NCBI GenBank assembly: GCA_029204225.1
Contig: CM055110.1
Span: 32,612,299-32,676,298 of the forward strand
Direction: 5' to 3'
DNA: 64,000 nucleotides
DNA from: Diphasiastrum complanatum
Lineage: Eukaryota > Streptophyta > Lycopodiopsida > Lycopodiales > Lycopodiaceae
Below the pieces are notes generated by a model. That model was not told where the DNA came from. It ran no database searches and was given only the letters and a program-made list of their open reading frames with translations. A program made the translations under genes and the position numbers. Positions 10,856-20,840 of the stretch are shown here, piece by piece. How positions within the stretch are numbered: the stretch's first letter is position 1; the number at the start of each line of letters is the position of its first letter.

Positions 10856-12890
10856 ATGGCATCTATAAATGCATATCTTTTGGATACTAATGAAAGGCTC
10901 AACAAAACTAACTATTCCATATGGAAAGTTAGAATGGAATCTATCATGATCATGCAAGATCTGATGGAAATTGTAAATGGTAAGGAGGGTGAACCTATTC
11001 ATCCTCAAGAAAAAGCCAAATACATCAAGAGGTGCAATGTTGCACTACATTGCATAAAAATGAATGTTGCAAATGAACTCTTAAGAGAGGTAGGAGATTG
11101 CACTTCAGCTCAAGATGCTTGGGAGACTTTGCAAAAGGTCTATGAATCCAAGAACCAAACTAGAATGTTAGCTTTGAAGAATCAAATCTATAGAAGCTAT
11201 CAAAAGAAAGGAGAGAATGCACATATTTTTGTCCTAAGAGTAAAGGAATTGAACAAAGAGCTAGCCTTTATAGGTGACCCTATCAAGGATGAAGAGCTTG
11301 TTCAACTCATATTGAATGGACTAAGCTTTGAATTTGACAATTTGGTTCAGGGATATGCAATTATGGGTAAGCTACCCATACTTGAAGAACTCCAAGGCAC
11401 ACTCATGGCCGAGGAATCAAGAAGGAGCCAAATGCAAGAGAGGATGGATAGGCTTTCCATCCAAGGTGAAGATGACCAAGCTCTCTTCACCAAAGGCAAA
11501 GGCAAGTCCAAAGGCAAAGGATCAACATTCAAGAAGTCTACAAAGCTTGAGGATCAAGAAGGACCCCCAAAGGCATCTCCATCAACCACCAAAGTCAAGA
11601 AGGACAAATCAAAGGTGAAGTGCTACTATTGTAGCAAGATGGGGCATTATGCCTCGGAATGCTTCAAGAGGAAGCAAGATCAAAGCCAAGCCAACATGAG
11701 CAAAGAGGAGGAGGAGGAGAGTTCACATGAGGACTCTCTCATGATGTCCATATTTTCTTCAACAAGCTTCAAGGGAGAAGATCCTTGGTGGATTGACTCG
11801 GGTGCTAGTTCACACATGACTAGTAAAAGGGAGTTTTTCTCTTCTCTCTTATCTTATGATGGACCTATAAAGTCTATCTATACAGCAAATGATGAAGCTT
11901 GTAAGATTGAAGGAGTTGGTAGCATTCCCCTTTGCTTAGGATCTTCCAAAAATATCAACATAGAAGGTGTTTTGTACATTCCTACAATAACAAAGAATCT
12001 ACTAAGTGTTGGCCAAATGGTAGACAATGGTTTCAATGTTGACTTTGCTTCAAATGAATGTTTCATCAAGAAGAAGGGTAAGATAGTGGCTAAGGGCACT
12101 AGACTTGGCAAACTTTATAAGCTGGATGCATTTGTGGATACTAATGTTGTCATGTTGGCCGAGAAGAGCAAGATATCTACCTTTACTTTATGGCACAAAA
12201 GACTTGGACATGTCAACTCGGGTTCCATGGAGGCTATGATCAAGGAGGAGTATGCTTTAGGCCTACCAAGGTCTATTGGGAAGGAAGACAAGGTTTGTGA
12301 AGCTTGTGCCTTATCCAAGGCACATAAGAAGGTGTTTCCTAACTCCATCACAAAGTCATCTCATCCTCTTGAACTCATACACTCGGATGTGCACATTGCT
12401 AGCACCAAATCTAATGGAGGTTCATCCATGTTTTTAACCTTCATTGATGACTACTCAAGATATTGTTGGGTGTTCTTACTTTCCTTCAAGTCTCAAGTAT
12501 TTGATACTTTTGTAAAGTTCAAGTTGTTTGTGGAAAAGCATCATAATCATAGCATCAAGATTCTTAGAAGTGACAATGGTGGAGAATTCATCTCCAATGA
12601 GTTCAAGGCCTTTTGTGAGGAGGAAGGGATCAAGAAAGAGACTTCTTGTCCTTACACTCCTCAACAAAATGGAGTTGCTGAAAGAAGGAATAGAACATTA
12701 TGTGAATGTTCTAAGGCTTTAAGATTAGATTCTTGTTTGCCCAAATCCTTTTGGGGTGAGTCTCTTGTATGTGCAAACTACTTGATGAATAGGGTGTCTT
12801 GCAAAGCAATTGAAGGCAAAACTCCTTATGAGATGTTGTATGGAAAGAAACCCAATCTTAATCACTTGAAAGTTTTTGGGTGTATATGTG
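10856..12890 (+). pseudogene. Family 2 gag-protease-integrase reading frame, up to the frameshift
   Basis: The frame opens at ATG 10856 after an 800-nt leader. Gag starts with the copia block LNKTNYSIWKVRMES (residues 15-29) and ends in a CX2CX4HX4C zinc knuckle (C256, C259, H264, C269) for RNA binding. The aspartic protease motif WWIDSGASSH has D314. The integrase zinc-binding residues are H447, H452, C481 and C484; its catalytic triad is D511 (HSDV), D573 (RSDNGGEF) and E609 (GVAERRN), with 35 residues between D573 and E609. Up to residue about 678 (KVFGCIC) everything is normal; then about 11 nt are missing compared with families 4 and 6, and the frame runs out of register to a stop at 13027. 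All catalytic residues up to integrase are intact. Confidence 0.93.
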
Positions 12891-14813
12891 CCATTGGAAA
12901 CAAGGACCAAGGAGGATCCATCTTTCACAAGAGGGATCATGCTTGGATATGCAAGCTCAAGCAAGGGCTACAAAGTCTATCTCCCATCCTTGAACAAATT
13001 TGTTGTTTCAAGGGATGTCATCTTTGATGAACATCATATGCATATGCTTGAAGAAGGCTCAAGTGCTCCAACAATCAAGAAGAAGATGGCCGAGGAGCAA
13101 GATCTTGGTTTTGAGGAGGAGCTCATGGAGGAGCAAGCACCAAACCCACCTATCACACCAAGGAGATCTTCAAGGGCAAAAGTGGAGCCATCAAGGCTCA
13201 CATATCAAGGCAAAGGACAGCAAGTTGAGGGTATCTCATCCACTTCTTATGCTTTATCTAGTTTTGAAGAACCGTCTAATGTTGAAGATGCATTGAACTC
13301 CAAAGAATGGTATAAAGCTATGTTGGATGAGTATGATGCCTTGATTGAGAATGAAACTTGGTTGCTTGTTGAGAGACCTCAAAGGAATGTAATAGGATGC
13401 AAGTGGGTCTTCAAGCTTAAGTTGAATGCAAATGGGAGTGTTAACAAACATAAATCAAGATTAGTTGCAAAAGGTTATGCTCAAGAGAGAGGGATAGACT
13501 ATGAGAAAACTTTTGCACCCGTGGCCAAGATGGTCACAATAAGACTAATCATTGCACTTGCATCACATTTTGGATGGATTCTATGTCAAATGGATGTCTC
13601 TAATGCTTTCTTTAATGGTTTTTTGGAAGAGGATATCTATATGGAGCAGCCACAAGGGTTCATCAAGCATGGAATGGAGAACAAAGTATGCCATCTCCAA
13701 AGAAGCATCTATGGCTTGAAGCAAGCCTCGAGATCTTGGAATTCAAGACTACATTGCTATCTTATTTCACTTTCTTTTGTTCAAAGTGAATATGATCCCA
13801 CTCTTTACATTAAGTTTGATGATGTTGGTATTGTACTTTTACTCATTTATGTAGATGACATCATCATTAGTGGAAATAGTGTTGATGGTATTGAAAAAAT
13901 CAAGATAGATCTATCCTTAGAGTTCAAGATGGTAGATCTAGGGTGTCTTCACTTCATCTTAGGCATAGAAGTACTTAGAGGGTCTGATTTTATCTTTATA
14001 AGTCAAGTAAACTATGCTCAAAGTCTTTTGAAGAAGTTTAAGATGGAAGTATGCAAAAGTGTTGACACACCAATGGAGCAAGATGTAAAAGTGCCAAATG
14101 AAGATGATGAAAGATCCTTCATGGACATCACTTTGTTTAGGCAACTTATAGGTTCCTTAATGTGGATCACTATAACTAGACCAGATCTTAGCTTTAGTGT
14201 ATGTAGGTTGAGCCAATACATGCAAAAGCCATTGAATATCCATTGGAAAAAGGCTAAGAGGATTCTAAGATACATCTCGGGTACATTGGATTTTGGGATT
14301 CTATATAGAGGAGATGTGATTAACCTTCATGCATTTAGTGATTCAGATTTTGCAGGGGACAAGAGGGATAGGAAATCAACAAGTGCCTATTCAACTTTCA
14401 TAGGAGAAGGTGTGGTTTCATGGCTTTCAAAAAAGCAAGAAACTATATCTCTATCTTCAACCGAGGCCGAGTACAAAGCTTTGACAACCACTACAAAGGA
14501 GGTACTTTGGATCAAGAGATTATTGGTGGAACTAAAGATCATGGATTCAGAGGAGGCACCAATCATCTACAATGACAATATATCAGCCCAACACCTTGCA
14601 TCTAACCCAATCTTCCATGCAAGATCTAAGCACATTGAGATATGCCATCACTTTGTGAGAGAAATGGTGCAAGCCAAGGAGATTGCTTTGGAGCATGTTC
14701 CAAGCAATGAATGTGTAGCTGATCTACTTACTAAACCACTTCAAAAGACACCTTTTATGAAGTTCAGATCATCACTTGGAGTGATTAGTAAAGCAATGAT
14801 CGAACCAAGCTAG
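12876..14813 (+). pseudogene. Family 2 RT and RNase H reading frame, after the frameshift
   Basis: The frame resumes with PLETRTKEDPSF, the normal block after integrase, so the ATG at 12876 is not a real start: in an intact copy this is the same polyprotein. RT motifs: CKWVFKLKLN, QMDVSNAFFNG (catalytic Asp at residue 240) and YVDD at 325-328. RNase H motifs: FSDSDFAGD (near 487-495), SSTEAEY (E530), YNDN (D567), ADLLTKP near the end. It stops at TAG 14811-14813, just before the purine tract. No internal stops, consistent with a recent insertion. RT and RNase H residues look active. Confidence 0.93.
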
Positions 14814-14816
14814 ATA

Positions 14817-14827
14817 GTGAGGAGGAG
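14817..14827 (+). promoter_or_regulatory. Polypurine tract of family 2 element
   Basis: GTGAGGAGGAG immediately precedes the 3' LTR TG. It primes plus-strand synthesis after RNase H cleavage. The same sequence precedes the older family 2 LTR at 37325. Confidence 0.85.
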
Positions 14828-15509
14828 TGTTAAAAATTCACAATTCTAGCTTGACTAGTTTTGGTCATATGACTTGTAAATAGTTAGATGGTCATGATGT
14901 GGCTTGTCACACGTGCCAAATAGCATAGGATTCCATTCATAAGGATGTTCTCAAGTAGACCTAAGTGTTATAACCTTTGGAATGAGTCCAAATTATGCTT
15001 AGATACAAGGGAGAAAAAATAGGAGCTATTTTTGGTAATTTTTGCATTGTTGAGGGATCTCCAAGATTCCAACCCTAACTTGGTAGGGATGAAAGATCCA
15101 CCAAAATTAGCATTAGGGATAGGTTTAGGGCTACTCATACCTGCCCAAAACCGTGATGGATCATGTATATATAGGTGATGATATCTCACCAAAATCAATC
15201 AAGCAATTTCATGATTTTTCTCTCATAATGGTGCAATTGCTCTCTATGTTCATAATTGTTTGAGTACTTGTGATTACTAATGATTATAGGATTGAATGTA
15301 GGTCTGGTGTACAGTACTCAGACTGTGGGAGGCCGTACTTTCACACATGTGAACCCTTCTTCAAGGATTTGGGCCATTTAGTGAGGTTCAAGCATAGATT
15401 TTTGATGGATTTTGATGGTTCAACTTGTGCTAATCTTATGAAATCATAATCTATTGTTTCCCTCATCATTTCAAGTGTTTTAGGATCCTTATTTGCTGTA
15501 ATTTTTACA
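14828..15509 (+). repeat. Family 2 3' LTR (682 bp)
   Basis: Same length as the 5' LTR and, by eye, two substitutions apart. Followed by the target duplication AAAAG (15510-15514). Confidence 0.95.
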
Positions 15510-15514
15510 AAAAG

Positions 15515-16333
15515 TGGAGGGCTCAAAGCTCCCTAATAAGAGTGACAGTGTAAACTCTCATTTCTTCACCAAAGAGACAATAAAAAATTTACTTGACTAG
15601 CAAAAATTAGTAATGACTAAGACAAAAAAATATGCCTAGAAAATATGTGTCTACAATTTCATAGTAGAATTTTCCGATAAAAAGCATTGAATTTTAAAAG
15701 TGGACTAGGACCATACATGTTGATTATAATAGCTTTCATGACCAAGGCAACATTGTAAAGTGTTTTTAAATAGAAATTGTTTCAAGAAAGCTCAAAAAAT
15801 TGACTAGCTTGTCTCTAAGAAGAGAATAATATTGGTATGCCTAACGCTTCGGATGATGTTCACTTATGCTTTTTGTCATTTAGCTCACAAGTCTAACAAA
15901 CATATCAAACTAGAATCCTAAAAAGAGGTGCTTTGCCCCTAAAATTCTCATAACAATGGGAAAAAGTAAAAAAACCTTGTAGCATAAATGGTAGAATGAA
16001 GAAACAACGTGTAGAACAACAAATCATAAAATATGGACCAATCATAATTAGGTATAGCAAACTACTTGTGAAAAAAATAACACATACCAAGCTCAGCTAT
16101 TTCAACTTTTTTGGACACAAAAATCGCCCCTCTTCAATCAGACAACTCTTTAAGTCACCTCTTTCTTACTATGTCATTATTCAATCTTGATAGATTCAAA
16201 TCTCAATTATGTGAATCACATTTGTTGTACGTGTAAATGATTGTATGGATATTATCTCTTGGTGATCAGATGGGTTACATGTCACTAGATATGAGTTTTT
16301 TAATGGTTGAATTACATTTGATATAGATTGATG
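15515..16333. other. No gene recognised
   Basis: A+T-rich sequence between two insertions, without coding or repeat signals I can name. It continues the target sequence of the family 2 insertion. Confidence 0.4.
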
Positions 16334-17034
16334 TGTGAAGAATTGCCAAAAATTGGCAAATCTAGCTTGATCAAAAACCATGTAGAATAGTGTAAATTGT
16401 GTACACAAGTGGGTCCCACACATGTGAGGCCATGATGCCACATGGGAAACCCATCCTAATGTAGGTTAGGTCAAGTCAAGAGAGTTGGTCATGTCTATTT
16501 GGTGGTCATCCCTACTTTATAGGACCTACACCTAAGTTTAAGGTGAAAATTTGACCAACTAGCTACCTACCAAGCATAACTCTAGGAAATAGACTAGGGT
16601 TTCATTTTAGGTCAAGGAGAGTGACTTAACTTCCTTATTACATGCTAGAAATCCACCTAACTTCAAGAAGGAAGTCGAATGTGCTATGTATTCCCTCTCT
16701 CCATAGTGAGAAGATAGAAAATTTTTGGAGCTCATTGGCAATCTCAAGTTAGTTCACTATGTACATTGAGTTTTTGTGATCCAAATGAAACCAAATCAAT
16801 TTCTACTTGTTTCTCAGGTTGAAGTCCGTACTACAGCCTGTAGTACACACGTGTGCGCTCGGATTTCAATGTTTATCAATGCTTTTGATTGTTAATGCTT
16901 GTTGTTTGTCAAATTGCCAATCTAGATCAACTTTTTTGTGTCTAGTTTTTTGATAGATTGTTAAGCAAGCATCCAATCACTCTTGTGGATCTTTTGTAGA
17001 TCCATTTATGGTCCTGAAGTACAGTACTTTCACA
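16334..17034 (+). repeat. Family 1 5' LTR (701 bp)
   Basis: Starts TGTGAAGAATTGCC and ends TACTTTCACA; the PBS follows directly. Collinear with the reverse complement of 1078-1778. It contains ACACACGTGTGCG around 16848 and CCCACACATGTGAGG around 16416, variants of the shared LTR palindrome. A 16-bp imperfect palindrome GTACTACAGCCTGTAGTAC lies near 16829. Confidence 0.93.
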
Positions 17035-17046
17035 TGGTATCAGAGC
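17035..17046 (+). promoter_or_regulatory. Primer binding site (initiator tRNA-Met)
   Basis: TGGTATCAGAGC abuts the LTR end CACA at 17034. Confidence 0.95.
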
Positions 17047-17839
17047 CAAGTACAAGAGCATAAGCCATTGATCTAATGCAAATCCATTTTTAGCAAGTTT
17101 TGGTGCTAAAAGCTAGTATTGAGAGGGCAAGCTAGAATCTTGATTTTGGTGAGGAGATTTGATCCCAAACTTGGTAGGGGTCCAAATCTGTACTGTCCAC
17201 ATGTGTGGGCACCTCTGAACCTGCATTTAATGCATGGTATTCATTTGATCCAAAAAAATTCAATTTGTGAGCTGTTGGTGTAATTTTTGGTGGAGATCCT
17301 AGGATAATCTACCAAGATCATTTGCCATTGATTAGATTTGAATTTTTTTCATGGAATCTAATTAATCTAGGCTGAGTTCAAGTCCTATTAAGGTTAAAAA
17401 CAGGTCTTGAAAGTACACCAAGAAGGAAGAAAGAGATTAAGCCATTTTTTTGTCCAAAAATAGCCAAAATTGGCAAGATTTGATTGTAAGTAGATTTCAC
17501 ATCATCTTATCTTCATTCCAACTTTGTGAGGGAGTGCTAGAACTGAGATTATAAGTCCATTTGTTGGATTAGAAATCTAATTTGAGTGAAAAACTACAAG
17601 AGAGAGACCTTAGTGAGTTTCTAGAGACAATCAAATCCATTTCTTGGCAAGATTTGTTTGAAAGTAGTTTTCACTTCATCTTATCTTCATTCCAGCTTTG
17701 TGAGGGAGTGATAGAACTATGATTATAAGTCCATTTGTTGGATTAGAAATCAAATTTGAGTGAAACACTGCAAGTGTGAGACCTTTGTGAGTTTCAAGTC
17801 AATCAAATCTATTTCTTGTTTGTAGAAGTCACTAGTAAG
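17047..17839 (+). other. Untranslated leader of family 1 element
   Basis: Nearly 800 nt between PBS and gag ATG. The phrase ending CATCTTATCTTCATTCCA followed by GAGGGAGTG(C/A)TAGAACT occurs twice (about 17500-17600 and 17670-17780), an internal duplication of roughly 180 bp that is also present in the left-edge copy, so it belongs to the family. Confidence 0.7.
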
Positions 17840-18754
17840 ATGGGATCTGCTGGAGCATACCTTCTAGAAGCTAGTGAGAGGTTGAATTCTACAAATTATG
17901 CTATTTGGAAGGTTAGAATGGAGTCACTCTTGGTGCTCCAAGACCTTTATGAGTTCTTGATTGAAGATGAAGATGAACCTCTAGGTGCACAGGAGTTAGC
18001 TAGATACAAGAAGAGATCTAGGCTTGCACTTCATTGTGTGAAGATGAATGTGAACAATGATTTGTTGAGAGAAGTATCAGCTTGTACTAATGCTAAAGAG
18101 GCTTGGGAGTCTTTAAAATCAATATATGAGTCTAGCAACACTTCTGGAGTTCTTATGCTTAGAAATCAAATTTCGCAAAGCATGAGGAGAAGTGAGGAGA
18201 GTGCACAAGATTATGTACTCAAAATCAAGTCTCTAAATAGGGAGTTGGCTTCCATTGGAGAGAAGATTCATGATGGAGAGCTTGTACAAATTGTCCTTAA
18301 TGGTCTAGGAGATGACTTTGCAAATTTGGTCCAAAGTTTTGCCATCCAAGACACTTTGCCAACTATAGAAAAACTTCACAGTGTATTAGTGGCTGAAGAG
18401 TGTAGGATGCTCCATGCAAAATCTAGGATGAGTTCCTTGTCGTTGCAGGATGGTGATAAGAAAGCCAATTTCTCATTCAAGGGCAAAAAGAAGACCAATG
18501 GAAAGAAGAAGCATCCAAAGGAGGCCAAAGAAGAGGATGATGCATCAAGCTCAAAGGACAAGTCAAAGCAAAAATGCTTCTTTTGTGGAAAGAAGGGGCA
18601 TTATGCATCTGAATTCTACAAGAGGCTAAGAGCACAAGTGGAGGAGGACAAACAAGGAAACCTTGCAAAGGAGGAGGAGGAGGATGAAGTAGATGTATTC
18701 TTGATGGCATCTACATCCTCACCAACAAGCAATAGCAATTCAAGAGACAATTAG
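17840..18754 (+). pseudogene. Family 1 gag with damaged zinc knuckle
   Basis: The ATG at 17840 (MGSAGAYLLEASERL) is preferred over one 24 nt upstream because it lines up with the gag starts of families 4 and 6. It contains the NYAIWKVRMESL block and a long helical capsid-like region. The knuckle reads CFFCGKKGHYASEF: the fourth ligand Cys is replaced by Phe, so zinc binding should be impaired. The frame stops at 18754, just before the protease Asp motif, which continues in another frame. About 305 residues, normal length for gag here. Confidence 0.88.
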
Positions 18755-18755
18755 G

Positions 18756-19631
18756 TGGATCGACAGTGGGGCTAGCTCCCACATGTCTTGTGAAAAGGAC
18801 TTTTTCTCAACCTTACACTCATTCAATGATGCTAAAAAGTTTGTCTTTACTGCAAATGATGAAGAGTGTAGGATAGATGGTGTTGGCACCATATCTTTGT
18901 GTCTAGAATCCTCAAAATGCATGGATCTAGAAAATGTCCTTTATGTACCATCAATCACCAAGAATATGCTTAGTGTTGGTTTACTCTTAGAAAGTGGTTT
19001 GGATGTCCACTTTAAGCATGGTGTTTGTTTCATCTTGAAGAATGATGTTTGCATTGCAAAGGGATTTAAGCATGGAAGATTGTTTAAGTTGGAAGCTAGT
19101 GTTACTTTTGAAAGAATGAGCTTGGCAAAGGAGGAGATCACTCAAGAGGAGATCTTGGCAAAGTGTGATTTTGCTTGCATTGAGGAGGAGCATCAAACGG
19201 AGGAAGATCTTGAGGATCATCCTCAAAGCATGAGAGTTCCAAGGGAGTCCTCAATGACAATGGCCGAGTCATCAAATTGCATGCAAATTGTCCATTCAAG
19301 TGTGCATCTTGCAAGGGTGGTGAGCATTGGAGAGTCTACTATCTTTGAATACTTTTTGGAAAGTAGTAGTAGACATGAGGTGACTTGTTTCTTATCTTTA
19401 AGATCCATGGTGTTTATTACTTTGTATGACAAGACAATGAAATGGGATGCTTTGAAATCTACATTTGTTGTTGATAAAGCAATTTCATTGGATAACTATT
19501 TTCGTAATAGTTTGAATAGTGTCATAAAAGATGAAACATCATTTGCTTTTTCCGTCCATAAGACGTATTATTTGAGCCTCCCAGTTACACCGTCATTGTT
19601 GGTTGTAATTGCTATTCGTGCTTCAATGTAA
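18756..19631 (+). pseudogene. Family 1 protease followed by non-canonical integrase-like tail
   Basis: The frame reads WIDSGASSHM from 18756 (protease active site), then the usual post-protease region up to KHGRLFKLEAS. After KEEITQEE the normal LWHKRLGHPN zinc region is missing. The rest keeps only scattered integrase anchors: HSSVH where active copies have HSDVH, then ESTIFEYFLESSSRHEVTCF where others have the TFIDD block. Catalytic Asp residues are absent. The frame stays open for 290 codons and ends TAA at 19629-19631. It cannot be an active integrase. It may be a rearranged pol, or a distinct ORF of a non-autonomous subfamily; compare 39510-41386. Confidence 0.6.
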
Positions 19632-20046
19632 TATAGCAGCAACATGCTTTTCTATCTGTGTATATTGTACATGAATGCTTGTTGTGATTGAATGCACTTT
19701 ATCATTGTTTGATCATGCTTGTTTACTCACTCTGATCAGAACACGGACATCTACAACTCCTCAGTTTCTGATCAGACGATGGTTGTCTTTGACGCCTGAG
19801 AAACTCGTGATATTATACTGCTTTTCATTTATTTTAGAACCATACTTCACATTGAATCTGATTTCAGTAATACCACACAAAAACCATTTCTAATCTCTTC
19901 GGTGGACTGTAATCTCATTTTTGAGAGTATGAATTAATTTTTAAGATCTTGTTGGGCAATTACAACACTTAAAGCTCTGATCATATTTAGCATAAGCTTT
20001 CTATTAGACTGTTTTTGCATCTAGCAGCTGAGTGTAGTGGGAGAGA
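19632..20046. other. No gene recognised
   Basis: Sequence after the family 1 ORF without a 3' LTR or motif. TCTGATCAGA-type repeats (TCTGATCAGAAC about 19730, TCTGATCAGACG about 19767) are the only local pattern. Confidence 0.4.
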
Positions 20047-20185
20047 TGTTCCGCAAATTTCCTGCTCTCTTCTCTGTTCGCGTTCTTCTATCTCCATTGC
20101 CCCCATTACTTTTCACCCTTCTTGCCGCTTCTAGTGTTCAAAGCCCCTCTCACTCCTGTTAGTCCCAATTACCAATCCATGACAC
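20047..20185 (+). other. Left part of the target gene or element disrupted by the family 3 insertion
   Basis: From ATG 20047 a 40-codon frame reads MFRKFPALF then a hydrophobic run rich in Leu, Pro and Val ending LLAASS, resembling a signal peptide, and stops at 20167-20169. The G+C content is higher than in the flanking transposons. The family 3 element cuts the sequence at GACAC (20181-20185) and it resumes at 26579. An ATG at 20178 would open a proline-rich frame continuous with the right part. Too short to name; it could be host-gene or old-transposon sequence. Confidence 0.35.
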
Positions 20186-20840
20186 TGTGAAAAATACAGA
20201 TCCTAAGTGGATCTAAACTCCAAGATCATTGGCTTGAATGCTTGCACTCCAAACTACATAAGCTAGGAATTGGCAACACATTCTATGCTACCTAGAATGC
20301 AAAGAACTTGATCAAAAAGCATTTATCACAAATGGAAACTTCCATAAACATCAAGTGCGGCCCAAAATAGCATTATACAGTCCATAATACATCAGCCTAC
20401 CACTTTTGGAAAGCACCTAAGATCATACACAATAGCTTGAAGACAATACACACAACAATGCTCTCAATGGAGGAAGAAACAATGACAATGATCTATTGAT
20501 CTCAATGAAGCATACAAAAGGTTTCTCCAACCTGTTCTCCACGACTTCCCTACTATTTATGGATGAGGAAGATGACTCTCTCTCCTCTCTCTAGAAGGTA
20601 CTTGACCCTAGATATTCCCTATATAGGAAAAATAGCTAAAAATGGCTTATATGACCAAAATACATCAAAATGGTCTCATTTTGAAGGGTATGAAGTTTGA
20701 CACTTCATCATACTGAAAAAATACAGTAAATAAAAACATTGTGGCCTGGTTCACACGTGTGAAACTCCAGAACCAAAACTATTTACAATTTTAGCCAATT
20801 TAGGCCTCAAACTAGCTAGGAAATGTTGACAATTTTCACA
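20186..20840 (-). repeat. Family 3 3' LTR (655 bp)
   Basis: On the coding (minus) strand it begins TGTGAAAATTGTC and ends GTATTTTTCACA, so the ends form TGTGAAAA/TTTTCACA. It includes the 14-bp perfect palindrome TTCACACGTGTGAA at 20750-20763 and a CCTATATAGG TATA-like site near 20620. The pol stop codon is at its edge. Confidence 0.95.

Larger units (their letters stand above)
9363..15509 (+). mobile_element. Complete family 2 Ty1/copia element (6147 bp), very young
   Basis: Two 682-bp LTRs (9363-10044 and 14828-15509), tRNA-Met PBS, gag-PR-IN-RT-RNaseH order, a purine tract and identical 5-bp target duplications AAAAG (9358-9362 and 15510-15514). The LTRs differ at two positions I could find (a G/T in the GTTAGAACC context and a C/T in the AAAATCAGC context), so insertion was recent. 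Domain order IN before RT places it in copia. A single frameshift in pol near 12890 makes this copy non-autonomous. Related older sequence flanks the family 4 element (30420-30568 and 36481-37621). Confidence 0.95.
16334..19631 (+). mobile_element. Family 1 element, 5' LTR through non-canonical ORF, 3' end missing
   Basis: 5' LTR, PBS, leader, gag and protease follow in order, then an open frame unlike normal integrase/RT, and no 3' LTR before the next feature. TSD candidate on the left is TGATG (16329-16333); no partner was found. Either the 3' half was deleted, or this is a rearranged non-autonomous member. Its gag most resembles that of the family 6 element (49112). Confidence 0.8.

Noticed and set aside
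12876-13027. Programmed ribosomal frameshift between the two family 2 ORFs
   Set aside because: About 11 nt of coding sequence are missing relative to related elements, which a frameshift signal would not explain; simple deletion is more likely.
19675-19893. 72-codon plus-strand frame after the family 1 ORF
   Set aside because: No domain; composition and position do not support a gene.
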